Notes: generated by a model from the sequence alone, not told the origin. A stretch of DNA of 64,000 bases from Allobosea sp. BK604 (GCF_004341515.1 NZ_SLZF01000008.1:124001-188000); one strand, 5' to 3'; shown: positions 52,346 through 61,920, numbered from the stretch's first letter. Made by a program: numbers and translations.

Positions 52346-53245
52346 ATGATGGATCGTCTCACCAGCATGACCGTCTTCGTCAGGGCGGTCGATCTCGGCT
52401 CCTTTGCGGCCGCCGCTGCGGCGCTGGGCCTCTCCGCCCCGATGGTCGGCAAGCATGTCCGCTTTCTGGAAGAACGTCTCGGCGCGCGATTGCTCCACCG
52501 GACCACGCGCCGCCAGAGCCTGACCGAGTTCGGGCAAGCCTATTGCGAGCGCTGCCGGATCGTCCTTGCCGAGGCGGAGGCTGCGGAGGCGCTGGTTGCC
52601 GACCAGGTGGGCGAGCCGCGCGGCAGGCTCAGGGTCACGATGCCGGTCCTGTTCGGCCGGCGCTGCGTCATGCCGATCCTGCTCGACCTGACCCGGCATC
52701 ACTCCAAGCTGGAGCTCGACCTGTCCTTCGGCGATGGCTTCGTCGATCTGGCGGAGAGCGGTCATGACCTCGCCATCCGCACCGGCGAACTCGACGATGC
52801 TGCGAACCTCATTACGCGTCGCGTCGCTCGGCAGCGCATGATCGTCTGCGCCGCGCCGTCCTATCTCGAGCGCTGCGGAGTTCCCGCCGGGCTCGCCGAT
52901 CTGGAGAACCACGACGCCGTCGTTTATCGCCGCTCGGGACGCGTTCGCCCCTGGTTGTTTCCACGCGAGGGCGGACCGCCTGCGCAAGCCATGCCGCGAC
53001 ACCGGGTGCGGCTCGACGATCTCCAGGCGCTTGCCGATGCGGCGGCGCTCGGCATGGGCCTGGCCTGGCTGCCGTCCTGGCTGGTGCGCGAGCGGCTCCA
53101 GCTTGGAGCGCTCGTCGAAGTCCTGCCGGGCGAGGGCGCGCTGCCCTATGACGTGCACGCGCTCTGGCTGCAGACGCCGCATCTGCCGCCGAAGATCCGC
53201 GTCGCCATCGATGCATTGGCGGCGGGGCTGCCGGGCTTGATGTGA
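52346..53245 (+). CDS. LysR family transcriptional regulator
   Basis: A 299-residue regulator. The N-terminal helix-turn-helix (TVFVRAVDLGSFAAAAAALG, APMVGKHVRFLEERLGARLL in part) and the periplasmic-binding-protein-like effector domain are intact. Tandem ATGs at 52346/52349 match the family N-terminus MDRLTSM; the frame is open 24 codons further. It diverges from the quinone oxidoreductase gene across 100 bases. Confidence 0.92.
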   Translation: MMDRLTSMTVFVRAVDLGSFAAAAAALGLSAPMVGKHVRFLEERLGARLLHRTTRRQSLTEFGQAYCERCRIVLAEAEAAEALVADQVGEPRGRLRVTMPVLFGRRCVMPILLDLTRHHSKLELDLSFGDGFVDLAESGHDLAIRTGELDDAANLITRRVARQRMIVCAAPSYLERCGVPAGLADLENHDAVVYRRSGRVRPWLFPREGGPPAQAMPRHRVRLDDLQALADAAALGMGLAWLPSWLVRERLQLGALVEVLPGEGALPYDVHALWLQTPHLPPKIRVAIDALAAGLPGLM

Positions 53246-53267
53246 AGCCCAGCCCGAAAGTTGCCGC

Positions 53268-54797
53268 TCAGAGCGGAATATTATCGTGCTTGCGCCAGGG
53301 CCGCTCGACACTTTTCGTGCGCAGCATCGCCAGCGCCCGCGCGATCCGGCGCCGGGTCGAATGCGGCATGATCACCTCGTCGATATAGCCGCGCTCGGCC
53401 GCGACGAAGGGGGACATGAAGCGGTCCTCGTATTCCTTGGTCTGGCGCGCGATCGTATCAGCGTCGCCGCCACGGAAGATGATCTCGACCGCGCCCTTGG
53501 CGCCCATCACCGCGATCTGCGCCGTCGGCCAGGCATAGTTGACGTCGGCGCCGATATGCTTCGAGGCCATCACGTCATAGGCGCCGCCGAAGGCTTTTCG
53601 GGTGATGACCGTGACCAGCGGTACCGTGCATTCCGAGTAGGCGTAGAGCAGCTTGGCGCCGTGCTTGATCAGGCCGCCATATTCCTGCGCGGTACCGGGC
53701 AGGAAGCCGGGAACGTCGACGAAGGTGACGATTGGGATCTCGAAGGCGTCGCAATAGCGCACGAAGCGGGCGGCCTTGCGCGAGGCATCGGAATCGAGCA
53801 CGCCGGCCAGCACCATCGGCTGGTTGGCGACGACACCGACCGTGCGGCCCTCGATGCGGCCGAAGCCGGTGACGATGTTCCTGGCGTAGGATTCCTGGAT
53901 CTCGAAGAAATCGCCCTCGTCGAGCGTCTTCAGGATCAGTTCCTTGATGTCGTAGGGCTTGTTCGGGTTGTCGGGCACGAGCGTGTCGAGGCTCATGTCG
54001 ATCCGGTCGGGAACGTCGAAGGAGGGCCATTCCGGCACGCCGACCGTATTGTTGGCCGGCAGGAAATCGATCAGGCGGCGCACCTGCAGCAGTGCCTCGA
54101 CATCGTTCTCGAACGAGCCGTCCGCGACCGAGGATTTCGAGGTGTGGACCTTGGCGCCGCCGAGTTCCTCCGAGGTCACGGTCTCGTTGGTGACGGTCTT
54201 CACCACGTCCGGGCCGGTGACGAACATGTAGGAGGTGTCGCGGACCATGAAAATGAAATCGGTCATGGCGGGGGAATAGACGTCGCCGCCGGCGCAGGGG
54301 CCCATGATCACCGAGATCTGTGGGATCACGCCGGAGGCGGCGACATTGCGCTTGAAGACCTCGCCATAGCCGCCCAGCGCCGCGACGCCTTCCTGGATGC
54401 GGGCTCCGCCTGCATCGAACAGGCCGACGATCGGGGCGCGCATCTTCAGCGCCATGTCCTGGATCTTGATGATCTTCTGCGCATGGGTCTCGGAGAGCGA
54501 GCCGCCAAAGACGGTGAAATCCTTGGAGAAGACGAAGACGGTGCGACCATTGACTGTGCCCCAACCGGTGACGACGCCGTCGCCGGGAATCTTCTCGGCC
54601 TTGTCCATGCCGAAATCGACGCAGCGCTGCTGCACGAACATGTCGAACTCCTCGAAGGAGCCGTGGTCGAGCAGGAGCTCGATCCGCTCGCGCGCGGTCA
54701 GCTTGCCGCGCTTGTGCTGCGCCTCGATGCGCCGCTCGCCGCCGCCTCTGCGCGCGCCTTCGCGGCGCTCTTCGAGCTGTTCGAGAATGTCCTTCAT
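53268..54797 (-). CDS. pccB: Acyl-CoA carboxylase beta chain (propionyl-CoA carboxylase type)
   Basis: A 509-residue carboxyltransferase. KLTARERIELLLDHGSFEE at the start, DAGGARIQEGVAALGGY and GPCAGGDVYSPAMTDF (the acyl-CoA oxyanion site), and later VDVPGFLPGTAQE with AFGGAYDVMASKH (the biotin site) are typical of PccB. It transfers carboxyl from biotin to propionyl-CoA, giving methylmalonyl-CoA. The alpha (biotin) chain is not in the window. ATG 54797 is preferred over the frame to 54887. Confidence 0.93.
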   Translation of the reverse strand: MKDILEQLEERREGARRGGGERRIEAQHKRGKLTARERIELLLDHGSFEEFDMFVQQRCVDFGMDKAEKIPGDGVVTGWGTVNGRTVFVFSKDFTVFGGSLSETHAQKIIKIQDMALKMRAPIVGLFDAGGARIQEGVAALGGYGEVFKRNVAASGVIPQISVIMGPCAGGDVYSPAMTDFIFMVRDTSYMFVTGPDVVKTVTNETVTSEELGGAKVHTSKSSVADGSFENDVEALLQVRRLIDFLPANNTVGVPEWPSFDVPDRIDMSLDTLVPDNPNKPYDIKELILKTLDEGDFFEIQESYARNIVTGFGRIEGRTVGVVANQPMVLAGVLDSDASRKAARFVRYCDAFEIPIVTFVDVPGFLPGTAQEYGGLIKHGAKLLYAYSECTVPLVTVITRKAFGGAYDVMASKHIGADVNYAWPTAQIAVMGAKGAVEIIFRGGDADTIARQTKEYEDRFMSPFVAAERGYIDEVIMPHSTRRRIARALAMLRTKSVERPWRKHDNIPL

Positions 54798-54899
54798 GGA
54801 GAGCCCCCGGCGCCGAGCGAATTCGCTATCCGGCTTAAGGGGCGCAGGCCAGCCTGTCCATGGCGCGGCAACGAGGCTTTCGTGCAAGGCCGGGTGGGA

Positions 54900-55289
54900 T
54901 CAGGCGGACGGCCTGGTCGGGTCGCCCAGCACGCGGTTGAGTTCGACTGCCTCGCGGACGAGCCGAGCGACGACTGCCGGCTCGACAGCGTCGCCCTCAT
55001 GCAGTTCAAGCGTCGCCATCTCGTATTTTCCGCCGGGCTTGAGACGCGGCTCGATCTCGCGCAAGCGCTTGCCGCGCCAGAAACCGAAGAGCACGCGTTC
55101 GGCCTCGGCGCGGATCAGCAGCACCGGCCCTGCGGAAAAATAGACCAGATGGGTCCATTTGATCCGCTCGTCGAGCGCAGCCGCGCTCTTGACCGCTTCG
55201 CGAAGGGCCGCGACAGTTGCGCGGCGCCAGCCGTCGAGCTGCGCGACATAGCTGTCGGAATCGCCGGCGGTCGGGGCGCAGGGCTTCAT
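54900..55289 (-). CDS. DUF1801 (YdhG/YjhX-like) small protein
   Basis: A 129-residue soluble protein with the DUF1801 pattern: VAALREAVKSAAALDERIKW, then a strand-rich region VYFSAGPVLLIRAEAERVLFGFWRG (in part), LKPGGKYEMATLEL and a C-terminal helix. The family is related to the iron-chaperone frataxin-like fold. The function is unknown. It follows the ATP12 gene by 5 bases and probably is cotranscribed. Confidence 0.8.
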   Translation of the reverse strand: MKPCAPTAGDSDSYVAQLDGWRRATVAALREAVKSAAALDERIKWTHLVYFSAGPVLLIRAEAERVLFGFWRGKRLREIEPRLKPGGKYEMATLELHEGDAVEPAVVARLVREAVELNRVLGDPTRPSA

Positions 55290-55294
55290 TCTGG

Positions 55295-56083
55295 TCAGCC
55301 CTGCCTCAGCAGCAGCGCGGCGACATCGAACTCGCGTCGCCGGACGGCCCGGCGCTCCGCGGCTTCCTCGTCCTGGCCCCAGATCGCGATCTGGTAGTCC
55401 TCGTCGAGATGGGCCGCGGCCCAGGCCGCGTCGGCGTCGAGCCGGCCATCGGCCAGCGCCAGCGTCAGGATGGTGGAGCCGGTCAGGGTCATGACGTTAT
55501 GGGCGCCTGCAAGCGCAAGCGGAGCGGGGATCTCGGCGACGCGGCGGGCGACCGCCGCCAGCGCATCCGCCGGCTGCTCGGCGAACATCACGCCTTCCGC
55601 CAGGGCGAAGCGGGCGCCGAGCGCGGCTTCCGTACCAGCGACGATCGGGTCCCAGATCTCGCGCTGACGCTCGACCAGATTGTCCGGCTCTCCGGCGCGG
55701 TAGCAGAGCGCATCGCTGCCGGCATAGCGCACGATTTCGGCGCGGACCGCCTCATGCTGGTCGGCGACGCCGTCGAGCGCCGAATTGACCAGCCGGGTCA
55801 GCGGCATCGCGGCCGGGTCGATCCGCTCGACCTGCCCATGCCATTCGGCCGCCAGCGCTTCGGCCACCGGGCGCGAGGCGATGGCGAGCGGCTTGCGCGC
55901 CGGTGTGCGGGCGGTCTTGCCGTCGAGCGCGACATGGAAGAGCCCATCGCGTTCGAGCACGCTCGCAGCCTCGTAGAAGCGCTTGGGCAGGGGATTGCGC
56001 ATCGCCTGCTGCGCCGCGGCGACGGGATCGGGCTGGCGCGCGCCTTGCGAGCCGAACCGTTCGAGAAATGCATCCGTGGACAT
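55295..56083 (-). CDS. ATP12 family F1-ATPase assembly chaperone
   Basis: A 262-residue protein. KRFYEAASVLERDGLFHVALDG, TPARKPLAIASRPVAEALAAEW, the MPLTRLVNSALDGV block and DALCYRAGEPDNLVERQ are typical of the alphaproteobacterial ATP12 homologue that guides F1 alpha-subunit assembly (motifs given in part). ATG 56083 is chosen; ATG 56101 and a longer frame are alternatives. Confidence 0.9.
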   Translation of the reverse strand: MSTDAFLERFGSQGARQPDPVAAAQQAMRNPLPKRFYEAASVLERDGLFHVALDGKTARTPARKPLAIASRPVAEALAAEWHGQVERIDPAAMPLTRLVNSALDGVADQHEAVRAEIVRYAGSDALCYRAGEPDNLVERQREIWDPIVAGTEAALGARFALAEGVMFAEQPADALAAVARRVAEIPAPLALAGAHNVMTLTGSTILTLALADGRLDADAAWAAAHLDEDYQIAIWGQDEEAAERRAVRRREFDVAALLLRQG

Positions 56084-56161
56084 GCCCGCCCCATAAACCA
56101 TTTCGACAGGGGCGGGAATGATCCGTGATGTCGCTTCAGCGCACCATTCAGCAGACACTGC

Positions 56162-56944
56162 TCAGAGGAACATGCCGCCGGAGGCTTCGATGCGCTGGCC
56201 GGTGACCCAGCGATTCCCGTCCGACAGCAGCGAGGCGATCATCGGGCCGATATCGTCGGGCAGGCCGGCGCGGCCCATCGCCGTCACCGAGGCGACGAAA
56301 GCATTGACCTCGGGATTGTCGCGCACGCCGCCGCCGCTGAAATCGGTCTCGATCGCGCCGGGCGCAACCGTATTCACTGCGATGCGGCGCGGGCCGAGTT
56401 CCTTGGCGAGGTACCGGGTGAAGACCTCGATCGCGCCCTTCATCGCCGCATAGGCCCCATAGCCGGGGATCGTGAAGCGGGCGAGGCCGCTGGAGATGTT
56501 CGCGATCCGCCCGCCATCGGCGATCAGCGGCAGCAGCTTCTGGGTCAGGAAGAAGACGCCCTTGAAGTGGATGTCGAAAAGCCGGTCGAACTCCGCCTCC
56601 CTGGTCTCGGCGATCCCCGCATGCAGCGAGGTCCCGGCATTGTTGACGAGATAGTCGAAATCGTCGCGGCGCCAGGTCCCCGACAGCGCCCGTCGGACAT
56701 TGCCGACGAAGGCGTCGAAGGAGGCGACCTCACCGGTATCGAGCTGCAGCGCCAAGGCCTTGCGGCCGAGCGCCTCGATCTCCGCGACGGCGGCCTCGGC
56801 TTCTGCCTTATTGGAGTGATAGGTCAGGATGACGTCGACGCCAGTCCTGGCCAGGCTCACGGCGGTGTTGCGGCCAAGGCCACGGCTGCCGCCGGTGACG
56901 ATGGCGATCCTAGCCGTTGATTTTTCTGCGATTTCGGTGGTCAT
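56162..56944 (-). CDS. Short-chain dehydrogenase/reductase
   Basis: A 260-residue classical SDR. NAD(P)-binding VTGGSRGLGR, NNAG and the catalytic Ser (about 151-152), Tyr165-x3-Lys169 (AYAAMKG) are present. The TGQRIEASGGMFL C-terminus is usual. GGAG lies 8 bases before ATG 56944. It is divergent from an AraC regulator that probably controls it. The substrate is unknown. Confidence 0.93.
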   Translation of the reverse strand: MTTEIAEKSTARIAIVTGGSRGLGRNTAVSLARTGVDVILTYHSNKAEAEAAVAEIEALGRKALALQLDTGEVASFDAFVGNVRRALSGTWRRDDFDYLVNNAGTSLHAGIAETREAEFDRLFDIHFKGVFFLTQKLLPLIADGGRIANISSGLARFTIPGYGAYAAMKGAIEVFTRYLAKELGPRRIAVNTVAPGAIETDFSGGGVRDNPEVNAFVASVTAMGRAGLPDDIGPMIASLLSDGNRWVTGQRIEASGGMFL

Positions 56945-57111
56945 GTTCGAGCTCCAGCTTGGGATGATGTGGCTGGAGCCTAGGCCTTCGGGGGCGTTCT
57001 CATGAATGCCTGAACTCTCGAATTTCCTGCCTGATCCTCCAAATGAGCTGGACGATTGGGCAGGTGCGGCTATCTACTGATCTGCGCGCCCCAATTGCGA
57101 AAGACGATCCG

Positions 57112-58008
57112 ATGCAGCCCTCACTCAAGGATGCACTCAGCCGTTACATCGCCCGGCATGGCGGCAGCGATGGGTTGTTCGAGACCGCGATCGGCGGGCT
57201 CTTCCTGATGCGCTCGAGCCGCGAGGAGATGCCGAAGCCGGTGGTCCACCGGCCGGCGATCTGCCTGGTGGCGCAGGGCGCCAAGCGCGTCCTGTTCGGC
57301 GAGGACAGTTTCGATTTCGGCGAGATGCAGGCGCTGATCGTCGGCCTGGAGCTGCCCGCTTTCGGCCGGGTGATCGAGGCGAGCGCGGAGGAACCTTTCC
57401 TGGCGCTCGCGCTCGAGTTCGACGTGGCGATGCTGCGCCAGGTCATGGCCGAGCTCGACACGCCGCCTGTGCCGAAGGTGGAGGCCGGCCTCAGCGTCTT
57501 CGTCGACGATGCGTTGGGCGGTCCGCTGGCCGCCTGTTTCCTGCGGCTGGTCGAGCTGCTCGATACGCCTAAGGCGATTCCGGTGCTCTTCCCCGCCATC
57601 ATGCGGGAAATCTGCTTCTGGCTGCTGACCGGCCCGAATGGCGGGCGGATCTGCAAGCTCGCCCTGCCGGACAGCCATACGCAGCGCATCGCCGCGGCGA
57701 TCCATGTGTTGCGGGCGCATTTCGCCGAGCCGGTGCGGATCGAGCAACTCGCCGCCGCGGCGCGGATGAGCCCGTCCTCCTTCCATCAGCATTTCAAGAC
57801 GCTGACCGGGATGACGCCGCTGCAATACCAGAAGCAGCTCAGGCTGCTGGAGGCGCGCCGGCTCATGGTCGCCGTTGGCAGCAATGTCACCAATGCGGCC
57901 TATGAGGTCGGCTACGAGAGCGCCTCGCAGTTCAGCCGCGAATATGCCCGCATGTTCGGCGCGCCGCCGAGGCGCGACGTCGTGGAGCTCAAGGTCGTGC
58001 CTGCCTGA
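57112..58008 (+). CDS. AraC family transcriptional regulator
   Basis: A 298-residue regulator. The N-terminal cupin-like AraC ligand domain (VVHRPAICLVAQGAKRVLFG, in part) is followed by two helix-turn-helix units: VRIEQLAAAARMSPSSFHQHFK (in part) with TGMTPLQYQKQLRL, and NVTNAAYEVGYESASQFSRE. The open frame starts at 57043, but ATG 57112 fits the family N-terminus. It diverges from the SDR gene across 167 bases. Confidence 0.92.
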   Translation: MQPSLKDALSRYIARHGGSDGLFETAIGGLFLMRSSREEMPKPVVHRPAICLVAQGAKRVLFGEDSFDFGEMQALIVGLELPAFGRVIEASAEEPFLALALEFDVAMLRQVMAELDTPPVPKVEAGLSVFVDDALGGPLAACFLRLVELLDTPKAIPVLFPAIMREICFWLLTGPNGGRICKLALPDSHTQRIAAAIHVLRAHFAEPVRIEQLAAAARMSPSSFHQHFKTLTGMTPLQYQKQLRLLEARRLMVAVGSNVTNAAYEVGYESASQFSREYARMFGAPPRRDVVELKVVPA

Positions 58009-58016
58009 GCCAGGGC

Positions 58017-59477
58017 TCAGGCCGCCCTGATCCGGCCGAGGAACTGCGCCACCTCGGTGTCGAGCTGCGCAGATTGTTCGGCAAGCCTGTCGGCGGATTG
58101 GGCGACATAGCTCGCGGCCTCGCCAGCCTCGGCCGCGACCTTGCTGACGATCTCGATATTGCTCGCCGCCGTCACCGTCTCCTTGGCTGCGGCATCGATA
58201 TTATGCGCGATGCCGATGGTCGCGGCGCTCTGCTGCTCGACCACCGTCGCGACCGCGGCCGAGACCTGATTGAGCGAGCCGATGCTCGTGTACATCGCAT
58301 CGATCGCGCGGATCGCGTCGTCGCTGGAGGTGCGGATCGCCTCGATCTGGCTCTGGATATCCTCGGTCGCGCGCGAGGTCTGGTTGGCGAGCGCCTTGAC
58401 CTCCTGGGCGACGACGGCGAAGCCGCTGCCGGACTGGCCGAAGCGGGCCGCCTCGATCGAGGCGTTGAGCGCGAGCAGGTTGGTCTGGCTGGCGATGGTC
58501 GAGATCAGCCCGACGATGTTGCCGATATCATCGGCCTTGCGCGAGAGCTGGCTTACCGTCTCGAGGACCGTTCCGGCCTTGGTCGTGGTCGAGACGACGA
58601 TGCGGGCGGTCTCGCTGACCTGCCGGTCGATCTCGCCGATCGAGGCGGCGAGCTCGGTGGTCGCCTGGGTCACCGCGATGACGTTCGAGGAGGTCTGGTG
58701 CGAGGACAGGTAGGCGGCGTCGGAACGTTCCGCGACCTCCGTCGCTCCCACGGTCATTTGCTGCGAAGCGGAGCGCAATGTCTGCACGGAGACGATGACG
58801 TCGCGGGCGATGCCGGCGATCTTGCGCTCGAAATCATCGGCCACCTCGAGCAGCACGGCCTGCCGCTCGCTGCGCGCCTGTTCGGTGTTGGTCGCGACCT
58901 CCTGCCGGGCCTGCTCCGCGGCCAGCTTGGCTGTGGTCGCCGCGTCGCGCGCGTTTTCCGAGGTTTCGAGCGTCCGGCGCAGATGGGCCACGGCCCAGCT
59001 CAGGGCGATCGCCTGCACGAAGACAATCGTGGCGTGCAGCAGCACCCGGTCGACATCTCCGCCATCGGGAAAGACGCCGACATGGTGGACGATGTTGAGC
59101 ACCGCATGATGCGCCACGATGGCGAAGGCCGCCGGCAGGAAGATGCGCCAGTCGAGCCAGCCCGACAGCACCGCCAGCATGGCGAAGAAATACATATGGA
59201 TGTCGGCCTGGTAGGGATGCCGCGCGAAGACATAGACCAGCAGCATCACCTGGCCGATCGTGGCGATCGAGCTGACCTGCCGGGTTATCCAATGCGTGCC
59301 GAACACCCACCAGACCGTGGTCGCGAGCGCTGCGAGCGCCATCCCGCAGGTGGTGAACAGGCTGGCCTTGTCCGTTCCGGTCGCGTTGCCGGCGATGGAG
59401 AGAAGCACGGAATTCGCCCAGAGTACTGCGATGAGCACATAGGCGAAACGGGTGCGGAGCTGCTGCACGTCCGTCAT
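58017..59477 (-). CDS. Methyl-accepting chemotaxis protein with membrane sensor
   Basis: A 486-residue chemoreceptor. The first ~175 residues are five to six hydrophobic helices with no large periplasmic domain and several His (AHHAVLNIVHHVG), so the sensor is intramembrane. The cytoplasmic coiled coil carries methylation helices and the conserved tip region ASQTNLLALNASIEAAR then GSGFAVVAQEVKALA. It signals through CheW/CheA to the flagellar switch. Its ATG overlaps the stop of the upstream small gene as ATGA, so the two are co-translated. Confidence 0.93.
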   Translation of the reverse strand: MTDVQQLRTRFAYVLIAVLWANSVLLSIAGNATGTDKASLFTTCGMALAALATTVWWVFGTHWITRQVSSIATIGQVMLLVYVFARHPYQADIHMYFFAMLAVLSGWLDWRIFLPAAFAIVAHHAVLNIVHHVGVFPDGGDVDRVLLHATIVFVQAIALSWAVAHLRRTLETSENARDAATTAKLAAEQARQEVATNTEQARSERQAVLLEVADDFERKIAGIARDVIVSVQTLRSASQQMTVGATEVAERSDAAYLSSHQTSSNVIAVTQATTELAASIGEIDRQVSETARIVVSTTTKAGTVLETVSQLSRKADDIGNIVGLISTIASQTNLLALNASIEAARFGQSGSGFAVVAQEVKALANQTSRATEDIQSQIEAIRTSSDDAIRAIDAMYTSIGSLNQVSAAVATVVEQQSAATIGIAHNIDAAAKETVTAASNIEIVSKVAAEAGEAASYVAQSADRLAEQSAQLDTEVAQFLGRIRAA

Positions 59478-59788
59478 CGATAGGCCAGTCCAGATTCAGC
59501 GAGGCAGAGACGCGCGAAGGAGGCATCGACCACGAACCATGCCCCGGCGCGATAGAGCGCGGCGACATAGCCAGGGCCGGTGCCGAGGCTGATGATGAGA
59601 GACGGGTCGCCGCCGGCCTCCAGCAGCCGTCCGCCGGCATGGCTGATGGCCAGGAAGATCTGCGATGCCGGCGTCTCCGGCGGGAAATACGAAGCGACTG
59701 GTCGTCCCGGAACGGGCCAGGCCGCCGTGAGAAAAGCCGTCAGCGCCACGACAAGACTGAAGAGCGCGCCAAAGGCGATCTCACGCAT
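59474..59788 (-). CDS. Small membrane/exported protein coupled to chemoreceptor
   Basis: A 104-residue protein. ATG 59788 has AAGGA seven bases upstream; the frame runs further to 59854 without a ribosome site. The N-terminus is a single hydrophobic helix or signal (IAFGALFSLVVALTAFLTAAW in part), then ASYFPPETPASQIFLAISHAGG and ISLGTGPGYVAALYRAGAWFVVDA (in part). The family is not recognised. Its stop overlaps the chemoreceptor start, so a role as accessory sensor subunit is possible. Confidence 0.75.
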   Translation of the reverse strand: MREIAFGALFSLVVALTAFLTAAWPVPGRPVASYFPPETPASQIFLAISHAGGRLLEAGGDPSLIISLGTGPGYVAALYRAGAWFVVDASFARLCLAESGLAYR

Positions 59789-59981
59789 TCTGCGATCCTT
59801 CCCGGCGGCTTCTGCCGTCGGCGAGAGACAATCAGCGAAGTGAGGGGTATGCAACTTTCACTTGCACAATGCCTGCGGCAGGCTTTCGGAAGCGTAAACG
59901 TCTTGTCGAAAAGGCCGGCATTTGGAGTATTCGGCGGCGAACGAGCCCGGCGCCCTCCGCGCCTCCAAGCAATCGGCCGAG

Positions 59982-60983
59982 TCAGCCCGCGAACCGGTCG
60001 CGCCAGGCCGGCTTGGCGCCTGCAAAGGGCAGGGCGGTGGCGGCATGGACGCCGCGCGCGACCGCGCGCGCCAGCACATCCGCGGCGGTGGCGCAGAGTT
60101 CGGTCAGCCCAAAGGCGTCCGAGGGCGCGCCGCTGAGGCCGGTCGCGGCCGCGAAGACGATGTCGCCATCGAGCGGGGCGTGTGCGGGCCGCAGCGCCCG
60201 CGCCAGGCCGTCATGGGCCGCGAGCGCAAGTCGCTTCGCCTGCGCCTTGGTCAGCGCGGCGTCGGTGGCGACGAGCGCGATCGTGGTGTTCTGGCCGGTG
60301 CCGCCCTTGAAGCGCAGGCCGAGATCCTCGGGTGTGATCGCCGCCGGCCAGCCGAGCCCGCCGAATTCGGCATCGCGCTCATAGGGCGCCGCCCAGAAAT
60401 GTGGACCGTCGCCGATCGTGGCGCTGCCGACGGCGTTGACCGCGACCATCGCGCCGACGATCTGGCCGGTGGCGGCGCGGCCGCTGGCCGAGCCGAGACC
60501 GCCCTTCAGCGTCGCAGTGGTCGCGCCGTAGCCGGCGCCGAAAGTGCCGAGCGCGAGATCGGGGCCGGCCGCCTCCACCGCGGCACGGCCGAGCGCGCGA
60601 TAGGGCGCCTCCGCTTCGCCGCCCTTGGCCCAGCTCTTGTCGCCGCCATTGAGCAGGTCGAAGAGGATGGCCTGCGGCACGATCGGCACGCGCATTCCGC
60701 CGACGGGAAAGCCGCGCCCGCTGGCGGCCAGCGCCGACATGACGCCGTCGGCAGCGGCGAGGCCCCAGGCCGAGCCGCCGGAGAGCACGATGGCGTCGAC
60801 ATGCTCGACCGTCATTTCCGGTTCCAGCAGCGGCGTCTCGCGCGTGCCGGGCGCGCCACCGAGAATCGCGACGGAAGCGACGGTCGGACGCTCGAACAGG
60901 GCGACCGAGACGCCGGTGGCCGCGACGGGGTCATGGGCCTGGCCGATGAGCACGCCGCGGACATCGGTGATCAGGTTGCGCAT
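59982..60983 (-). CDS. P1 family (DmpA-like) N-terminal-nucleophile aminopeptidase
   Basis: A 333-residue self-processing peptidase. ITDVRGVLIGQA, LSGGSAWGLAAADGV, GFPVGGMRVPIVP and the autocleavage region GQNTTIALVATDA are present. Cleavage between Asn232 and Thr233 would free Thr as the nucleophile of the beta chain; DmpA itself uses Ser. Start: ATG 60983 with AGGA seven bases upstream. The family acts on D- or beta-amino-acid peptides or cyclic imides. No signal peptide is seen. Confidence 0.9.
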   Translation of the reverse strand: MRNLITDVRGVLIGQAHDPVAATGVSVALFERPTVASVAILGGAPGTRETPLLEPEMTVEHVDAIVLSGGSAWGLAAADGVMSALAASGRGFPVGGMRVPIVPQAILFDLLNGGDKSWAKGGEAEAPYRALGRAAVEAAGPDLALGTFGAGYGATTATLKGGLGSASGRAATGQIVGAMVAVNAVGSATIGDGPHFWAAPYERDAEFGGLGWPAAITPEDLGLRFKGGTGQNTTIALVATDAALTKAQAKRLALAAHDGLARALRPAHAPLDGDIVFAAATGLSGAPSDAFGLTELCATAADVLARAVARGVHAATALPFAGAKPAWRDRFAG

Positions 60984-61181
60984 GGTGATCCTGGGAGAAT
61001 GGCGATCCGGGGAGAAAAGATTGGAATCATGCGTCGATTGGCATGCCATTGCCACATTACGATCTTTTCATGAAGGCGCCATCGCCGGTTCAGGGGCGGG
61101 GGGCCACCTTGCGATGATCGCGAACCGGCTTCGAGACCCGCTCAGCGACGAAAATGTGGTTCTGATCGACGGAGATCATCG

Positions 61182-61811
61182 ATGAAACGCATAGCCCTCA
61201 TTGCAGCTTCGTCGGCGGCCGCGCTTGCCGCGACGCTGGCTATCGCCCAGCCCCAGCCGATTCCGCCCGCCGGCGGCAGCGGCGGTGACGCAACCCGCCA
61301 GGAGCGGACCGAACAGCGCGACCAGCGCCGCAGCGAATGGCGTGAGCGCCGCGCCGAGCAGATGCAGCAGCGCATGAACGAGCGGCTCGCCAAGCTGCGC
61401 GCCGATCTCAAGCTGAAGCCCGATCAGGTGCCGCTGTTCGACACGCTTGAGAATGTGATCAAGCAGGGCGCCCAACAGCGCCGCGAGCGCTGGGCCAGTA
61501 TGCGCGAGCAGCGCGAAAACTTCCGCCATGCCGACATCATGGAGCGGCTCGACGGGATGGCCTCCCGCCAGGCCGAGCGCGCCCAGCGCACCAAGGCGCT
61601 CGCTGACGCGACACGCCCGCTCTGGACCACGCTCAGCGACGAGCAGAAGACCGTGATGCGCCGCTCGGTGCGCGAGGCCTTCGCGATGGCGCGGCAGCGG
61701 ATGGAGCGGATGCGCGAGCGTTTCGAGGACCGCCGCGGCGGGCGTGACGACCATGAGGATCGCGGCCGCCGCTGGCGTGACCGCTGGCACGATAACGACG
61801 ATCGCGGCTGA
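61182..61811 (+). CDS. Exported LTXXQ-type (Spy/CpxP-like) protein
   Basis: A 209-residue periplasmic protein. The signal peptide ends at LAIAQ (about 22). The rest is highly charged and helical, with the family motif LSDEQKTVM (LTXXQ-like) and many Arg. The Spy/CpxP fold is a cradle-shaped chaperone of envelope stress. The C-terminal tail is Arg/Asp/Trp-rich. GGAG lies 7 bases before ATG 61182. A strong terminator follows. Confidence 0.85.
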   Translation: MKRIALIAASSAAALAATLAIAQPQPIPPAGGSGGDATRQERTEQRDQRRSEWRERRAEQMQQRMNERLAKLRADLKLKPDQVPLFDTLENVIKQGAQQRRERWASMREQRENFRHADIMERLDGMASRQAERAQRTKALADATRPLWTTLSDEQKTVMRRSVREAFAMARQRMERMRERFEDRRGGRDDHEDRGRRWRDRWHDNDDRG

Positions 61812-61837
61812 TCGTCTCGCAGAGCAGTAAGATCAAC

Positions 61838-61864
61838 GGGCGGCTCGCGAGAGCCGCCCTTTTT
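61838..61864 (+). terminator. Rho-independent terminator after LTXXQ gene
   Basis: Perfect 9-bp stem GGGCGGCTC / GAGCCGCCC with GCGA loop, then TTTTT. Confidence 0.92.
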
Positions 61865-61872
61865 ACTGGCTT

Positions 61873-61907
61873 GGATCATCGGACCGGACATCCCGGTCCA
61901 ATGATCC
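61873..61907. repeat. Intergenic inverted repeat
   Basis: GGATCATcGGACCGG and CCGGTCCaATGATCC pair across a 5-base loop with one mismatch. A T-run follows at 61914. It may be a second bidirectional transcription stop. Confidence 0.65.
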
Positions 61908-61920
61908 GGCTTCATTTTTT

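Noticed and set aside
53286..55397. 703-codon plus-strand frame antisense to the carboxylase gene
   Set aside because: Same shadow effect; the opposite strand has a complete PccB-type enzyme.
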